Assembly: GCA_963792385.1 (NCBI GenBank)
Contig: CAWBVZ010000011.1
Location: 1 to 64,000 of the forward strand
DNA: 64,000 nt
Direction of reading: 5' to 3'
Origin: DASSUW01 sp963792385
Lineage (GTDB): Bacteria; Actinomycetota; Thermoleophilia; Solirubrobacterales; Solirubrobacteraceae
The notes below the pieces were generated by a model, which had not been told where the DNA came from, did not search any database, and worked only from the letters and a program-made list of their open reading frames with translations. Shown here in pieces: positions 16,515-25,300 of the stretch. The stretch's first letter is position 1; every line of letters begins with the position of its first letter. Position numbers and translations under genes: made by a program.

Positions 16515-17408
16515 ATGTCAACCGATGGGGTCTTGCGGATCGGAGAGCTCAGCAAGCGCGCCGGGGTGAGCACCGACCTGTTGCGCGCGTGGGAGCGCCG
16601 CTACGGGCTCCTTCGCCCGACGCGCTCAGCCGGCGGCCTCCGCCTCTACACGCCCGCGGATGTCGAGCGCGTGCGCCTGATGCGGCAGCACCTCGCCGAA
16701 GGACTGGCCGCCGCCGAGGCGGCCGCCTTCGCCTTGCGAGACGTGGTCAGCGAGGAAGCGGCTCCGGCTCCGGCCGCGCTGCGCCCGGCGGCGGTGCGCG
16801 ACGAGCTCGCCGACGCGCTTGACCGGTTCGACGAGCCGCGGGCGCAGGCGATCCTCGACCGGCTGCTCGCGGTGGCGACCGTGGACACGCTGCTGAGCGA
16901 GGTCGTGCTGCCGTACCTGCACGAGCTCGGAGAGCGCTGGAAGCGCGGCGACGCCTCGGTCGCACAGGAGCACTTCGCGTCCAGCGTGCTACGCGGGCGG
17001 CTGCTCGGCCTGGCGCGCGGCTGGGGCCTCGGGCTAGGCCCGGCGGCGGTGCTCGCCTGCCTGCCAGGCGAGCAGCACGACCTCGGCCTGATCGCGTTCG
17101 GGCTGGCGCTGCGCGCGCGAGGCTGGCGCATCGTCTATCTCGGCACCGATGCACCAATCGAGACCGTCGAGGAGGTCAGCCGCCAGCTCGATCCGAGCCT
17201 CGTGGTCCTGGTCGCCGTTAGCAGCGAACGCGTCCACCCGGTCCTCGACCAGCTGCGCGCGCTCGCGAGCCGTCACCGGCTCGCACTGGGCGGCGGCGCT
17301 GCCGAGAACGGCGCGCTGGAGGCCAGCGGCGTCCTCGAGCTGACCGGTGACCCGATGGCCGAGGCAGCGCGCGTCACGACGCTCGTTCAGGGCGACGCAC
17401 GGCGATGA
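16515..17408 (+). CDS. carH: CarH/LitR-type MerR regulator with B12-binding domain (light sensor)
   Basis: The 297 residues comprise a MerR HTH (VLRIGELSKRAGVSTDLLRA, residues 6-25, then WERRYGLLRPTRS), a helical B12 cap and a Rossmann-type cobalamin domain. The cap carries W142-x9-E152-H153 (WKRGDASVAQEH), the hallmark that separates CarH photoreceptors from plain cobalamin proteins. The cobalamin domain has E186-x-H188-x-x-G191 (GEQHDLG), the lower-ligand motif. In CarH, dark tetramers with adenosylcobalamin repress; light breaks the Co-C bond and frees the operator. No Shine-Dalgarno precedes the ATG and TATAGT ends seven bases before it, so the mRNA may be leaderless. Confidence 0.88.
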   Translation: MSTDGVLRIGELSKRAGVSTDLLRAWERRYGLLRPTRSAGGLRLYTPADVERVRLMRQHLAEGLAAAEAAAFALRDVVSEEAAPAPAALRPAAVRDELADALDRFDEPRAQAILDRLLAVATVDTLLSEVVLPYLHELGERWKRGDASVAQEHFASSVLRGRLLGLARGWGLGLGPAAVLACLPGEQHDLGLIAFGLALRARGWRIVYLGTDAPIETVEEVSRQLDPSLVVLVAVSSERVHPVLDQLRALASRHRLALGGGAAENGALEASGVLELTGDPMAEAARVTTLVQGDARR

Positions 17409-17465
17409 GCGCCGCGGCGCCCGAGCCTCCATGCCGCCCGAGCGGGGCGCGCTGTCGGACTGGCG

Positions 17466-18026
17466 CTACCTGCGTTCGGGGGTGATCGGGCGTTCCATCA
17501 GCACACCCTCGGTGCTGACCCCGTCCGGGAGTGGGATATCGAGGCGGTCGAGCTCTCGGAATCCGAAGGCGCGGTAGAGCGGCTCGCCCGCGAGCGTGGC
17601 CATCAGCACGAGGTTCTGGAAGCCCTCGCTGCGCGCGGCTCGCTCGCACGCCTCGAGGATCGCCGTACCGATGCCGCGCCGCGCCCAGTCCCCGCGCACG
17701 AACATCGCTCGCACGCGCGCGGGCTCGCTTGCCGGGTCGAGCAATCGCTCGTCATCGTCCCGTGCGCGGGCATCCGCGTACAGCCTGGCCCGCCGGCTCC
17801 AGCCCCCGCACGCGACGAGCTCACCGTCGGCCTCGTGCACGAAGTAGGTGCCGTCCTCGATCAGCCGCATGTCGAGCTGCGCGATGTGGATCGCGCCGCT
17901 GGCGACCTGGCGGTCGTCGTAGAAGCTCGGGAACAGGTCGAGCGCGGACTGGCGCATCAGTTCCTGGATTCGCGGAGCGTCAGCGACGACCGCGAGTCGC
18001 TGGGGCGAAGGGCCGAGCCCGCTCAT
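17466..18026 (-). CDS. GNAT family N-acetyltransferase
   Basis: A protein of 186 residues. The acetyl-CoA loop is in VRAMFVRGDWARRGIGTAIL (the R/Q-x-x-G-x-G/A motif as RRGIGT), followed by the helix LEACERAARSEGF and the closing strand LYRAFGFRELDRLDIP. The N-terminal half holds ADAPRIQELMRQSALDLFPS and a strand TYFVHEADGELVACGGW. The acceptor substrate is unknown. I chose ATG 18026; a longer frame upstream has no signal. It converges with the CarH gene. Confidence 0.87.
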   Translation of the reverse strand: MSGLGPSPQRLAVVADAPRIQELMRQSALDLFPSFYDDRQVASGAIHIAQLDMRLIEDGTYFVHEADGELVACGGWSRRARLYADARARDDDERLLDPASEPARVRAMFVRGDWARRGIGTAILEACERAARSEGFQNLVLMATLAGEPLYRAFGFRELDRLDIPLPDGVSTEGVLMERPITPERR

Positions 18027-18287
18027 CGACGCGAGTATCGGCGGTAGCGGCAACGATCGCCAGTCGATCACCGCCGCCTCCGCGCCCAGCGCAGCCACTT
18101 CGTCTTGCTCGCCGTAGGTCAGGAGGCCTGCGCCGAGATCGCCTTATCCAGGCCGCCTCGGCGGGGGCTTCGATAACGCCGTTTGCAGCGACTTTATGCA
18201 TCTTGCGGCGACCTCAGCGCATACCCGCCCGGCCTCCCAATGAACGGTCCTCGGATTGAGTCCGGGCGTCGGCCTCCTCACGCGCAG
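18027..18287. other. Intergenic region between GNAT and LtrA genes
   Basis: No coding potential is supported. It should hold the promoter of the GNAT gene and the end of the ltrA transcript; I see no clear consensus element. Confidence 0.35.
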
Positions 18288-19451
18288 CTATCCCAACCCG
18301 CTCGCCGCCCGATCGCCTTCGCCCGTAGTGTCGGCGATCGCGACCGCGACGAGCACGGCACTCGACGCGGCGATCCCGACGATCATCGTGAGCGGCGACG
18401 TGACGACCGCGAGGATCGCGAGCGCCCCCAGGGCCAGCGGCCGGGAGCGCGGGACGTGCCCGATCGCTTCGTACGAGAAGATGATCTGGGCGAGCAGGAA
18501 GAGCGCCGGGCCGCCGAATGTGAGCAGCGTGAACCCTAGAGTCGTGTCGTCGCCGGGATGGGCGATCGCGAGCTCGTCGCCGACGGCGATGCCGATCAGC
18601 GCGAGCACGGTCAGCGTCAGGGTCCACGTGCCCCAGTACCCGACGGCGCCGGCGCCCTCGACGGTCTCCGCTACCTCGGCGCCGATTGCTTCGGATCGCT
18701 GGAAGTAGCACCACCAGAGCGCGACGCTGCCGGTGAAGCCGATCGCCAGCGCGAGTAGGCGCTCGAGCTCGAACGGCTCGCTTGTGAATGCGGTGCCCAT
18801 CGTCAGCACGGTCTCTCCCAGCGCGATGAGGAAGAACAGCCGGAAGCGCTCGACGATGTGCCCGCCCGCGATCTCTGTGTGCTCGATGTCGATGCGCCGG
18901 CCACGGCCGGGCAGCCAGTGAAGGAGCCACGTACCGAGGTGGCTGGCCACCACCGCAAGTCCCCAGAGCACGAGGCGGGTGTCGCCGTCAGCGATCGCGC
19001 CGGCCACCCAGAGTGCGCCGGTGAGCACCTCCCAGACGAGGTCGTTGACGAAGTGCTCGCCGAGCGCCCGGCCGCGCAGGGCCACGATCAGGAACACCGT
19101 GCGCCCGACTTGCAACAGCAGATAGCCGGTGACGAACAGCCACGCGCGCCCGTCGAACGCGTCGGCGATCGCGACCGACATGAGCAGGCTCGCGAACATC
19201 AGCCCGACGAGCAGCCCGCGCACCGGCAACCGGTCCGGATCCAGCCAGTTCGCCGCCCACGCGGTCATGTACCAGGCGTAGACGACCGCGAGCGCCAAGA
19301 TCAGCGTCTCGGCACCGGTCCGGAGGTCGACGTGCTCGAGCAGGTGGTGCGAGAGCTGCCCGATCGCGAAGACGTATACGAGGTCGAAGAACAGCTCGAG
19401 CGGGGAGACGACACGCTCCGCGCCGGGCGCCCGCGAGACGGCGATTCTCAT
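18288..19451 (-). CDS. ltrA: Low-temperature-requirement A (LtrA) family membrane protein
   Basis: A protein of 387 residues with about ten membrane helices. The family signature is VSPLELFFDLVYVFAIGQLS near the N-terminus, then HIVERFRLFFLIALGETVLT in the middle and a WWCYF helix. LtrA was first linked to growth of Listeria in the cold; its biochemical role is not settled. I chose ATG 19451 since the preceding residues are not hydrophobic or conserved. It is divergent from the VOC gene at 19569. Confidence 0.9.
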   Translation of the reverse strand: MRIAVSRAPGAERVVSPLELFFDLVYVFAIGQLSHHLLEHVDLRTGAETLILALAVVYAWYMTAWAANWLDPDRLPVRGLLVGLMFASLLMSVAIADAFDGRAWLFVTGYLLLQVGRTVFLIVALRGRALGEHFVNDLVWEVLTGALWVAGAIADGDTRLVLWGLAVVASHLGTWLLHWLPGRGRRIDIEHTEIAGGHIVERFRLFFLIALGETVLTMGTAFTSEPFELERLLALAIGFTGSVALWWCYFQRSEAIGAEVAETVEGAGAVGYWGTWTLTLTVLALIGIAVGDELAIAHPGDDTTLGFTLLTFGGPALFLLAQIIFSYEAIGHVPRSRPLALGALAILAVVTSPLTMIVGIAASSAVLVAVAIADTTGEGDRAASGLG

Positions 19452-19568
19452 CGCCGCGATCCTAAGGCTGCGGGGAGACCAGGGATGGCAGACCAGGGAC
19501 ATACACGGGCGCGACGGGTGACGAATCGCGGGACGGTGGTCCTACGCACCAACCCGACGGAGGCCACG

Positions 19569-20273
19569 ATGAGCATCACCGAACTGAACACCGACACCGC
19601 GACGCAGCTCCCCGCGACGCGGACGCTGGACATGAAGCTCGAGGTTGCGATCGTTCCCGTGTCCGACGCCGACCGCGCGAAGTCGTTCTACTCGTCGCTC
19701 GGATGGCGAGAGGACGCCGACTTCGTCTTCACCGAGGACTTCCGCGTCCTGCAGTTCACGCCGCCCGGCTCGCAGGCGTCAATCATCTTCGGCACCGGGG
19801 TCACGCCCGCAGTCGCCACCGCGCCGGCCGGGACCCTGATGCTCGCCGTTGACGACATCGAGGCGGCGCGAGCCGACCTGATCGAGCGCGGCGTCGAAGT
19901 GTCCGAGGTCTTCCACGGCCAGGCGTTCAGCGCCGACGGTCAGGGCCGCGAGCCCGGCGCCGATCCGGAGCGCCAGTCCTACTCGTCGTACGCGTCCTTC
20001 AGCGATCCCGACGGCAACAAGTGGCTGCTGCAGGAGGTCACCTCCCGGCTGCCCGGGCGGGTGGACGAGCCGGACGTTGGCAAGCTGGCCGGCCTTCTGC
20101 TCGAGACGGCCCTCCACCACGACGCCTTCGAGAAGGCCGCTCCCGCCCACGATTGGTGGGACTGGTACGCGCCCTACCTGAGCGCGCGCCAGCAGGGCAC
20201 CGACTCGGCGCAGGCTACGGCCGCCGCCGACCTCTACATGAAGGAGGCGCGCGGTGTGGTGGTTTCCCGATGA
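19569..20273 (+). CDS. VOC family protein with C-terminal helical extension
   Basis: A protein of 234 residues. Residues 20-160 form the VOC fold (LEVAIVPVSDADRAKSFYSS, LMLAVDDIEAARADLIERGV, and the ending SFSDPDGNKWLLQEVT). The remaining 70 residues are helical with HHDAFEKAAPAHDWWDWYAP, a pattern seen in glyoxalase-like proteins fused to a short domain in actinobacteria. Possible metal ligands are the family Glu/His positions; the substrate is unknown. A good Shine-Dalgarno (ggagg) precedes the ATG. A hairpin follows the gene. Confidence 0.85.
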   Translation: MSITELNTDTATQLPATRTLDMKLEVAIVPVSDADRAKSFYSSLGWREDADFVFTEDFRVLQFTPPGSQASIIFGTGVTPAVATAPAGTLMLAVDDIEAARADLIERGVEVSEVFHGQAFSADGQGREPGADPERQSYSSYASFSDPDGNKWLLQEVTSRLPGRVDEPDVGKLAGLLLETALHHDAFEKAAPAHDWWDWYAPYLSARQQGTDSAQATAAADLYMKEARGVVVSR

Positions 20274-20338
20274 AATCGAACACCTCATGGCACTTGAGGA
20301 GCGCGTGAGCGACTGGCTCCAGACCGATAGAACACCTT

Positions 20339-20362
20339 GGGGCCCGCCCACCAGCGGGCCCC
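20339..20362 (+). terminator. Hairpin after the VOC gene
   Basis: ggggcccgc and gcgggcccc form a nine-base perfect stem with a six-base loop, about 65 bases after the stop. There is no T-run. Confidence 0.45.
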
Positions 20363-20488
20363 GCGTACGTCTGTCCTCAACTCGAGCTGCTGGGCGATGT
20401 CGGCGCCGCGGGCCGCCGACAACCCGAGGCGCCAAGCGGCTGACGAACAGTCGCTGTATCACAGCCGGACCTCGCGCCTCTTGGGGCT

Positions 20489-21823
20489 ATGAGCTTTACG
20501 ACATCGCATACGGATCCGGCGCCGGGCGGCGTCAAGCTGCGCTGCGCCCGAATCGTCGCCTGGAACGACGGACAGCCCACTCAGGTCGCCGCAGCCGACC
20601 TGCCGTCCGAGTGCATCAAGAGGGCGGCCGCCACCAGCGAGCCGATTTGGGTGCAGCTAGTGCTGCCGTGGCTGTCGGAAGACCAGCAGGCCTGGTTCGA
20701 AGGGTCCGTCGATCCGTGGCAGGAGCTCGAGGAGCCGGAGCTCGACTGGACAGACGTGCGCGGCGTGCTCGACGCCGTGGGGGTTGGATCGTCCGCGCTC
20801 GACCCGCACGAGCGGAGACTGCTCGAGCGTCTGCCCTACCTGTACGGGCGCGGCGTCGCGCGCGTCGCTCGGGAGGTGTGGGGAGCCCGCTCGGACGCGC
20901 CTGCCCAGCTGCGCTTCTTCCCCACGGTCGCCTTCCGCCCGAAAACGGAGGACCCTCCGCGCTTCTGGACCGTGCGTGCCACCGTCGGCGTGATCCGCAA
21001 CGTCGTGGTGACGGTCCGGTTGCCCGACCTCTGGTGGAACGACGAGAGGGACTGCTTCGACTACACGCACGCGACAACGCTCGACGTCGCACGGCGGTTC
21101 TTCCCCAGCACCGACGATCTCAGCGCCGACGACGTTGCCGAAGCCATCGGACTGCAGCAGGCGAGCACGGCGCGCGCGGTGTCGGAGAACATCCGCACCC
21201 GGCTCACCAGGATCGAGCGCGCTTCGCGACGCGAGGTCGGCAGCGGCGCCCGCCGGGACCGGAAGGCAAAGCACGACAACGCGAGCCGCGTCATCGACAT
21301 GACCGACACCCTCTACCAGCTCGATCGCCAGCTGGAACGGCTTCTGCGCCGTGTCGAACTGAACGCCTCCGACGTGGTCGGGCAGGCCGGCTCGTCCGAC
21401 ATCGCGGTTCGCTACCGCTTCGCCCTCGACGAGCTGCGATCGCTGGAGGGCAACGGCCGCCTGGCCTCGGAGGCGATACGGACCGCCGAGCGGGCCGAGC
21501 GCGAGCACTTCGAGTTCGTCGCCGCGATCATCGCCTCGGTGATCCTCGTGCCGACGCTCGTGGCGACGATCTACGGCGCCAACGTGAAGCTGCCTGCGAG
21601 GGACAGCTGGGCAGGATTCGCTGCGCTGCTCGGGTGCATCATTGCCTGCGCCGTGCTCGCGCTGCTCTTTGTCAGGAAGGCCCTGCCACGCGAAGCCAGG
21701 CATGGAGCGACCGTCTTCGGCGGCATGCGGGACCGGCTCGCCCGCGTGCATGCTCGCGGTGACGACACCCGCCCGCGAGACGATCGGAGCGACAAGACGT
21801 CGGCCCGGCCCGCGCGAGCATGA
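20489..21823 (+). CDS. CorA-like divalent cation transporter with variant GxN motif
   Basis: A protein of 444 residues. A long cytoplasmic N-terminal domain is followed by a helical stalk (residues 250-350, rich in Glu, Arg, Leu) and two C-terminal membrane helices: VAAIIASVILVPTLVATIYG and FAALLGCIIACAVLALLFV. This is the topology of CorA Mg2+/Co2+ channels. Where CorA has the selectivity motif YGMN at the end of helix 1, this protein has YGAN. Ion selectivity may therefore differ. Its last codon overlaps the next frame (ATGA), so the downstream membrane protein is likely cotranslated. Confidence 0.7.
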   Translation: MSFTTSHTDPAPGGVKLRCARIVAWNDGQPTQVAAADLPSECIKRAAATSEPIWVQLVLPWLSEDQQAWFEGSVDPWQELEEPELDWTDVRGVLDAVGVGSSALDPHERRLLERLPYLYGRGVARVAREVWGARSDAPAQLRFFPTVAFRPKTEDPPRFWTVRATVGVIRNVVVTVRLPDLWWNDERDCFDYTHATTLDVARRFFPSTDDLSADDVAEAIGLQQASTARAVSENIRTRLTRIERASRREVGSGARRDRKAKHDNASRVIDMTDTLYQLDRQLERLLRRVELNASDVVGQAGSSDIAVRYRFALDELRSLEGNGRLASEAIRTAERAEREHFEFVAAIIASVILVPTLVATIYGANVKLPARDSWAGFAALLGCIIACAVLALLFVRKALPREARHGATVFGGMRDRLARVHARGDDTRPRDDRSDKTSARPARA

Positions 21824-21837
21824 TCGAGGAGGAAACA

Positions 21838-22650
21838 GTGACCCGTTGCCTACTCGCTTGCGCCCTGTCCTTGTGCCTGCTCGTCGCGTGGATCGCTCCC
21901 TCGGTTGCGAGTGCGGCGAAGACTCCTGTCTGCGGAAGCACGGATCGCAACGGCGACACCGTTCTCGGCTCGTTGGCGCTCGACGACAACAGCTCGACGA
22001 CCAAGACCTACGGAACCGCCAAGGGTGATCGGCAGCTCGCGCTTCTGTACTCGGTGACCGGCTGCACGTTGCCTCCCGAAGCGACGATCACCCAGGACCA
22101 GGTCACGATCCTGCCGGCCAAGGACGGCGCCGACCTTCCGGGCGCGCCGACGGTCGCGGTCAGCGTCGACAAGCCCGACGCGACGGCGGTGGCGACCAAA
22201 GTCCGCTTGAAGCTCGACGACATCGACCCCGGCACTCACAGCGGCATCGTCCGCATCCACGTGCCGCGACACCTGCACGATTCCTTCACGCCGATCTCCG
22301 CGAGTCGGACCGCCTGGTGGTTGTGGCCGCTGCTGCTCGGCCTGGCCGGCGCAATGGCGGGCGTGCTCTGGGCCATCGGGATCCACCTCGCCGAATCGAT
22401 CGGGATGAACTTCTCGCCACGGCAGGGCATCGTCATCGGCGTCCTCGCGATCAGCGCCGGGCTCGTGGCCGGCTTTGCGTACTGGGACAACCAGGACGTC
22501 TGGACCGTCGGCGACAACGGCTGGGCGACGCTCGTCGCCGGCTTCACCGCATCGACCACCGGCGCGCTGGCCGGCGTGACAGCCGCGCTCTTCTCGCCGA
22601 ACAGCGGCGGGGGCGGAGAGCCGAAGGAGCTGGCGCCGGCGCAGGGGTAA
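21838..22650 (+). CDS. Secreted/membrane protein with extracytoplasmic domain and three helices
   Basis: The start is placed at GTG 21838 because a strong Shine-Dalgarno (gaggagg) lies just before it; an upstream ATG (21820) would put that site inside the gene. A signal peptide (LLACALSLCLLVAWIAPSVA) leads to a beta-rich domain of about 130 residues with two Cys. Three membrane helices follow (WWLWPLLLGLAGAMAGVLWA, GIVIGVLAISAGLVAGFAYW, and an Ala/Thr-rich one). No family is recognised. It is coupled to the CorA-like gene and may be an accessory subunit, which is inference. Confidence 0.65.
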   Translation: MTRCLLACALSLCLLVAWIAPSVASAAKTPVCGSTDRNGDTVLGSLALDDNSSTTKTYGTAKGDRQLALLYSVTGCTLPPEATITQDQVTILPAKDGADLPGAPTVAVSVDKPDATAVATKVRLKLDDIDPGTHSGIVRIHVPRHLHDSFTPISASRTAWWLWPLLLGLAGAMAGVLWAIGIHLAESIGMNFSPRQGIVIGVLAISAGLVAGFAYWDNQDVWTVGDNGWATLVAGFTASTTGALAGVTAALFSPNSGGGGEPKELAPAQG

Positions 22651-22689
22651 TCAGCCGTCGCGCTCACGCGCGCCGACTGCGCACGCCGG

Positions 22690-24444
22690 TCATGAAGCGC
22701 GCTCGGACTGCCGCGTCGGCATCTCCGCCCGGACGACGGTCCCGCCACCAGGCGGGCTGTCGACCACCAACCGCCCACCCAGCGCGGCGACGCGGTCGGC
22801 GAGGCCCGCCAAACCAGTTCCAGCCGCCGGGTCGGCGCCCCCGACGCCGTCGTCGGCCACGTCGATGATGACGCCCCCGTTGACCTGCGACACGGTGACC
22901 TCGGCGGCGGTCGCGTTCGCATACTTCGCGACGTTCGTCAAAGCCTCCATGACGACGAAGTAGGCGGCGGCCTCGACGGCCGGCGGGAGCCGGCCCTCGA
23001 CCCCCGAGGAGATCGTGACCCGCACCGGCGTGCGCGCGGCGAGCCCTTCCAGCGCGACGTCCAGGCCGTGGTCGGACAGCACCGCGGGATGGATGCCCCG
23101 GGCCAGCTCGCGGAGCTCGTCGAGTCCCGCCGCCAGCTCGGTCACCGCGCCTTCTAACAGTGTCGCGGTCGACGAGCCGGGCTCCGCGTGCTTGAGCGCG
23201 AGGTTCAGGGTGACCGACAGAGACACGAGGCGCTGCTGGGCGCCGTCGTGGAGGTCGCGCTCGATCCGGCGGCGCGCCGCGTCGCCCGCGGCAACCAGCC
23301 GCGCGCTGGCGGCGCGCAGATCGTCGTACTGGGCGCGCACCTCCGCCGCGAGGCGCTCGTTCTCGAGCACCAGCGCCGCCGCCGTGCCCGCGGTGCGCAC
23401 AAGCTCGGGTTCGTCGAGCAGCGCCGGGTCGTGCACGATCGCCGCGATCGGAGCGTCGTCACGCGAGATCCTGGTCACGGCACGGTCGCCGCCGTCGTCG
23501 GCCGTCGGCAGCGTCACGGTGTGCCCCCAGGCGTCGACGTAGCGGCGCGAATCGGGCAGCCAGTACGCGAGCGCGAGCGAGTCGTCGCCCAGTGCCTCGG
23601 CCAGCGCGTCGCGCGCGCTCACGCCGCCGAGCCGCTCGAACAGCGCGCTCACGGCTCCCGCGCGCGAGAGGCTGGAGCGCATCAGACCCACCAGGAAGGC
23701 GAACGGCACCGCGGTGATCACGACGATCAACACGGCATCGGCGACCTCCGAGACCTGGTCGGCGCCGAGCAGCAGCGGCACCACGCTGGCCACGCCCACC
23801 ACGGCAACCGCGGCGCCCGTCCACGCGACGGGCGCGAGCGCGCGCCGCTGCACCTTGCCGAACGCCCGCCAGCGGCGGATCAGCACAAAGCCGAGGGCGA
23901 CGAGCAGCACGACGGTGACGAGCAGGCCGACCGCCTCCACGACCGTCGACGCGGTGTCGCTGTCCCAAACGAGCAGCAGGTTGTCCGGGCAGTCCCGACA
24001 GTTGTTCGGCTTCGCGGTGACGAGGACGGCCAGCAGCGGCGACACAATCGACGCCGCCCAGCCCAGGATCACGACCGCCCGCTCGATCCCCGGCTCCACG
24101 CGGCCGGTCGGGAAGGCGACCAGCATGTGCACGAGGGCGCCGATCCAGAGCGAGCCGAGGAGCAGGCCGAGCGTGTACGGCAACGCTGCGTCGGAGCTGC
24201 TCAGCGCGCCCAGGAACCACAGGAACCCGACGAGCGTCATCAGCGGCCCGATGCGGTTCTCCGGGCGCCGCCACCAGGCGAAGATGCCCGCGCCGGCGAA
24301 CGACCAGCCCAAGGTGAGCGCGAGCACGAGCCACGCTGTGGGGTCGCGCTCGCGATCGCTCGTGGTGACCATCGCGAGGGCTGCCAAACCGAACGCGAAC
24401 CCGGCGATGGCGAGCCCGATGAGCGCGCGACGAAGGCCGCTCAT
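22690..24444 (-). CDS. Sensor histidine kinase (NarX/DesK type), orphan
   Basis: A protein of 584 residues. Seven or eight membrane helices (1-265) are followed by a GAF-like region (ARDALAEALGDDSLALAYWL) and a coiled-coil. Then come the HisKA_3 dimerisation box with the phospho-acceptor His (RRRIERDLHDGAQQRLVSLS) and an HATPase domain (EALTNVAKYANA as N-box, DDGVGGADP as G1, GTGLAGLADRVAALGG as G2). No response regulator gene is nearby. It is a clear paralogue of the kinase at 47.9-49.6 kb with the same domain order. The signal sensed is unknown. Confidence 0.9.
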   Translation of the reverse strand: MSGLRRALIGLAIAGFAFGLAALAMVTTSDRERDPTAWLVLALTLGWSFAGAGIFAWWRRPENRIGPLMTLVGFLWFLGALSSSDAALPYTLGLLLGSLWIGALVHMLVAFPTGRVEPGIERAVVILGWAASIVSPLLAVLVTAKPNNCRDCPDNLLLVWDSDTASTVVEAVGLLVTVVLLVALGFVLIRRWRAFGKVQRRALAPVAWTGAAVAVVGVASVVPLLLGADQVSEVADAVLIVVITAVPFAFLVGLMRSSLSRAGAVSALFERLGGVSARDALAEALGDDSLALAYWLPDSRRYVDAWGHTVTLPTADDGGDRAVTRISRDDAPIAAIVHDPALLDEPELVRTAGTAAALVLENERLAAEVRAQYDDLRAASARLVAAGDAARRRIERDLHDGAQQRLVSLSVTLNLALKHAEPGSSTATLLEGAVTELAAGLDELRELARGIHPAVLSDHGLDVALEGLAARTPVRVTISSGVEGRLPPAVEAAAYFVVMEALTNVAKYANATAAEVTVSQVNGGVIIDVADDGVGGADPAAGTGLAGLADRVAALGGRLVVDSPPGGGTVVRAEMPTRQSERAS

Positions 24445-24453
24445 GAGCAGAAG

Positions 24454-25203
24454 CTAACCACTCAGCCCCCGGCCAGCCCACTCGGCGATCAGCTGCCCGT
24501 ACGCCGCCCCGCTCTGCGACACGAGATCGTTGTGCCCGGCGTCCGGGAACACCTCCATCCGCTTCGGTTCCGGCGCGGCCTCGAACAGCGCTTCGCCGTG
24601 CGGGAACGGGACCAGCTCGTCGCGCTCGCCGTGCAAGACCAGCAGCGGAGCGCACAACTGCGGGATGCGGCGCAGGCTCGGGTACGCGTCGGGCACCACG
24701 CCGTTCGGGATGAAGCGGTAGTGGGTGCGGGCCAAATCCCGGACGCTCGTGAACGTCGACAGGAGGATCAGCCCGGCGGGCGGGAACTCGAGCGCGAGCG
24801 CCAGCGCGATCGCGCCGCCCAGCGACTCGCCGAGGTAGAACACGCGCGACTCGTCAACCCCGGGCCGGCCCGACAACGCGGTCCGCGCCGCGCGCGCGTC
24901 GGAGTACGTGCCGGCCTCGCCCGCGCGACCGCTGCTGCGGCCATAGCCGCGATAGTCGAACAGCAGCACGTCGAAGCCCGCGGCCGACAGCAGGTCGGCG
25001 TGCAGCACGCGGTCGCCTACGTTCCCTGCGTTGCCGTGGAAGAACAGCAGGTGGCCGGCCGACGGCGCCCGCGCCGGGATCCACCAGCCGTGTAACTGCA
25101 CGCCGTCCTCGGTCGGGAACGACAGGTCATCGAACGCGGCGGGCGTTTGCTCGATCGCCCGCGCGGGGTGGTACAGCAGCGAGTTCAGCAGCCAGCGGAG
25201 CAT
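24454..25203 (-). CDS. Alpha/beta hydrolase
   Basis: A protein of 249 residues with an N-terminal hydrophobic anchor (LLNSLLYHP). Its features are the oxyanion segment HLLFFHGNAGNVGDR, the strand LLFDYRGYGRSSG, the nucleophile elbow GESLGG (Ser at about 125), the acid in VLHGERDELVPF and the catalytic His in DAGHNDL. This fits the Bem46-like serine hydrolases of bacteria; the substrate is unknown. I chose ATG 25203; a second ATG 18 bases upstream is possible. Confidence 0.9.
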   Translation of the reverse strand: MLRWLLNSLLYHPARAIEQTPAAFDDLSFPTEDGVQLHGWWIPARAPSAGHLLFFHGNAGNVGDRVLHADLLSAAGFDVLLFDYRGYGRSSGRAGEAGTYSDARAARTALSGRPGVDESRVFYLGESLGGAIALALALEFPPAGLILLSTFTSVRDLARTHYRFIPNGVVPDAYPSLRRIPQLCAPLLVLHGERDELVPFPHGEALFEAAPEPKRMEVFPDAGHNDLVSQSGAAYGQLIAEWAGRGLSG

Positions 25204-25300
25204 CACGGCACAGGGTGAAGCCATCCGCGGCGGCACGAGCCGGTGGATCGGAATTGCCATAGTTGGCGCACACGATCCGACTTGGAGTTGGGAGGCACCA

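Noticed and set aside
18858..19568. N-terminal extension of the VOC frame opposite ltrA
   Set aside because: Antisense to ltrA; the VOC protein has its own ATG with a Shine-Dalgarno at 19569.
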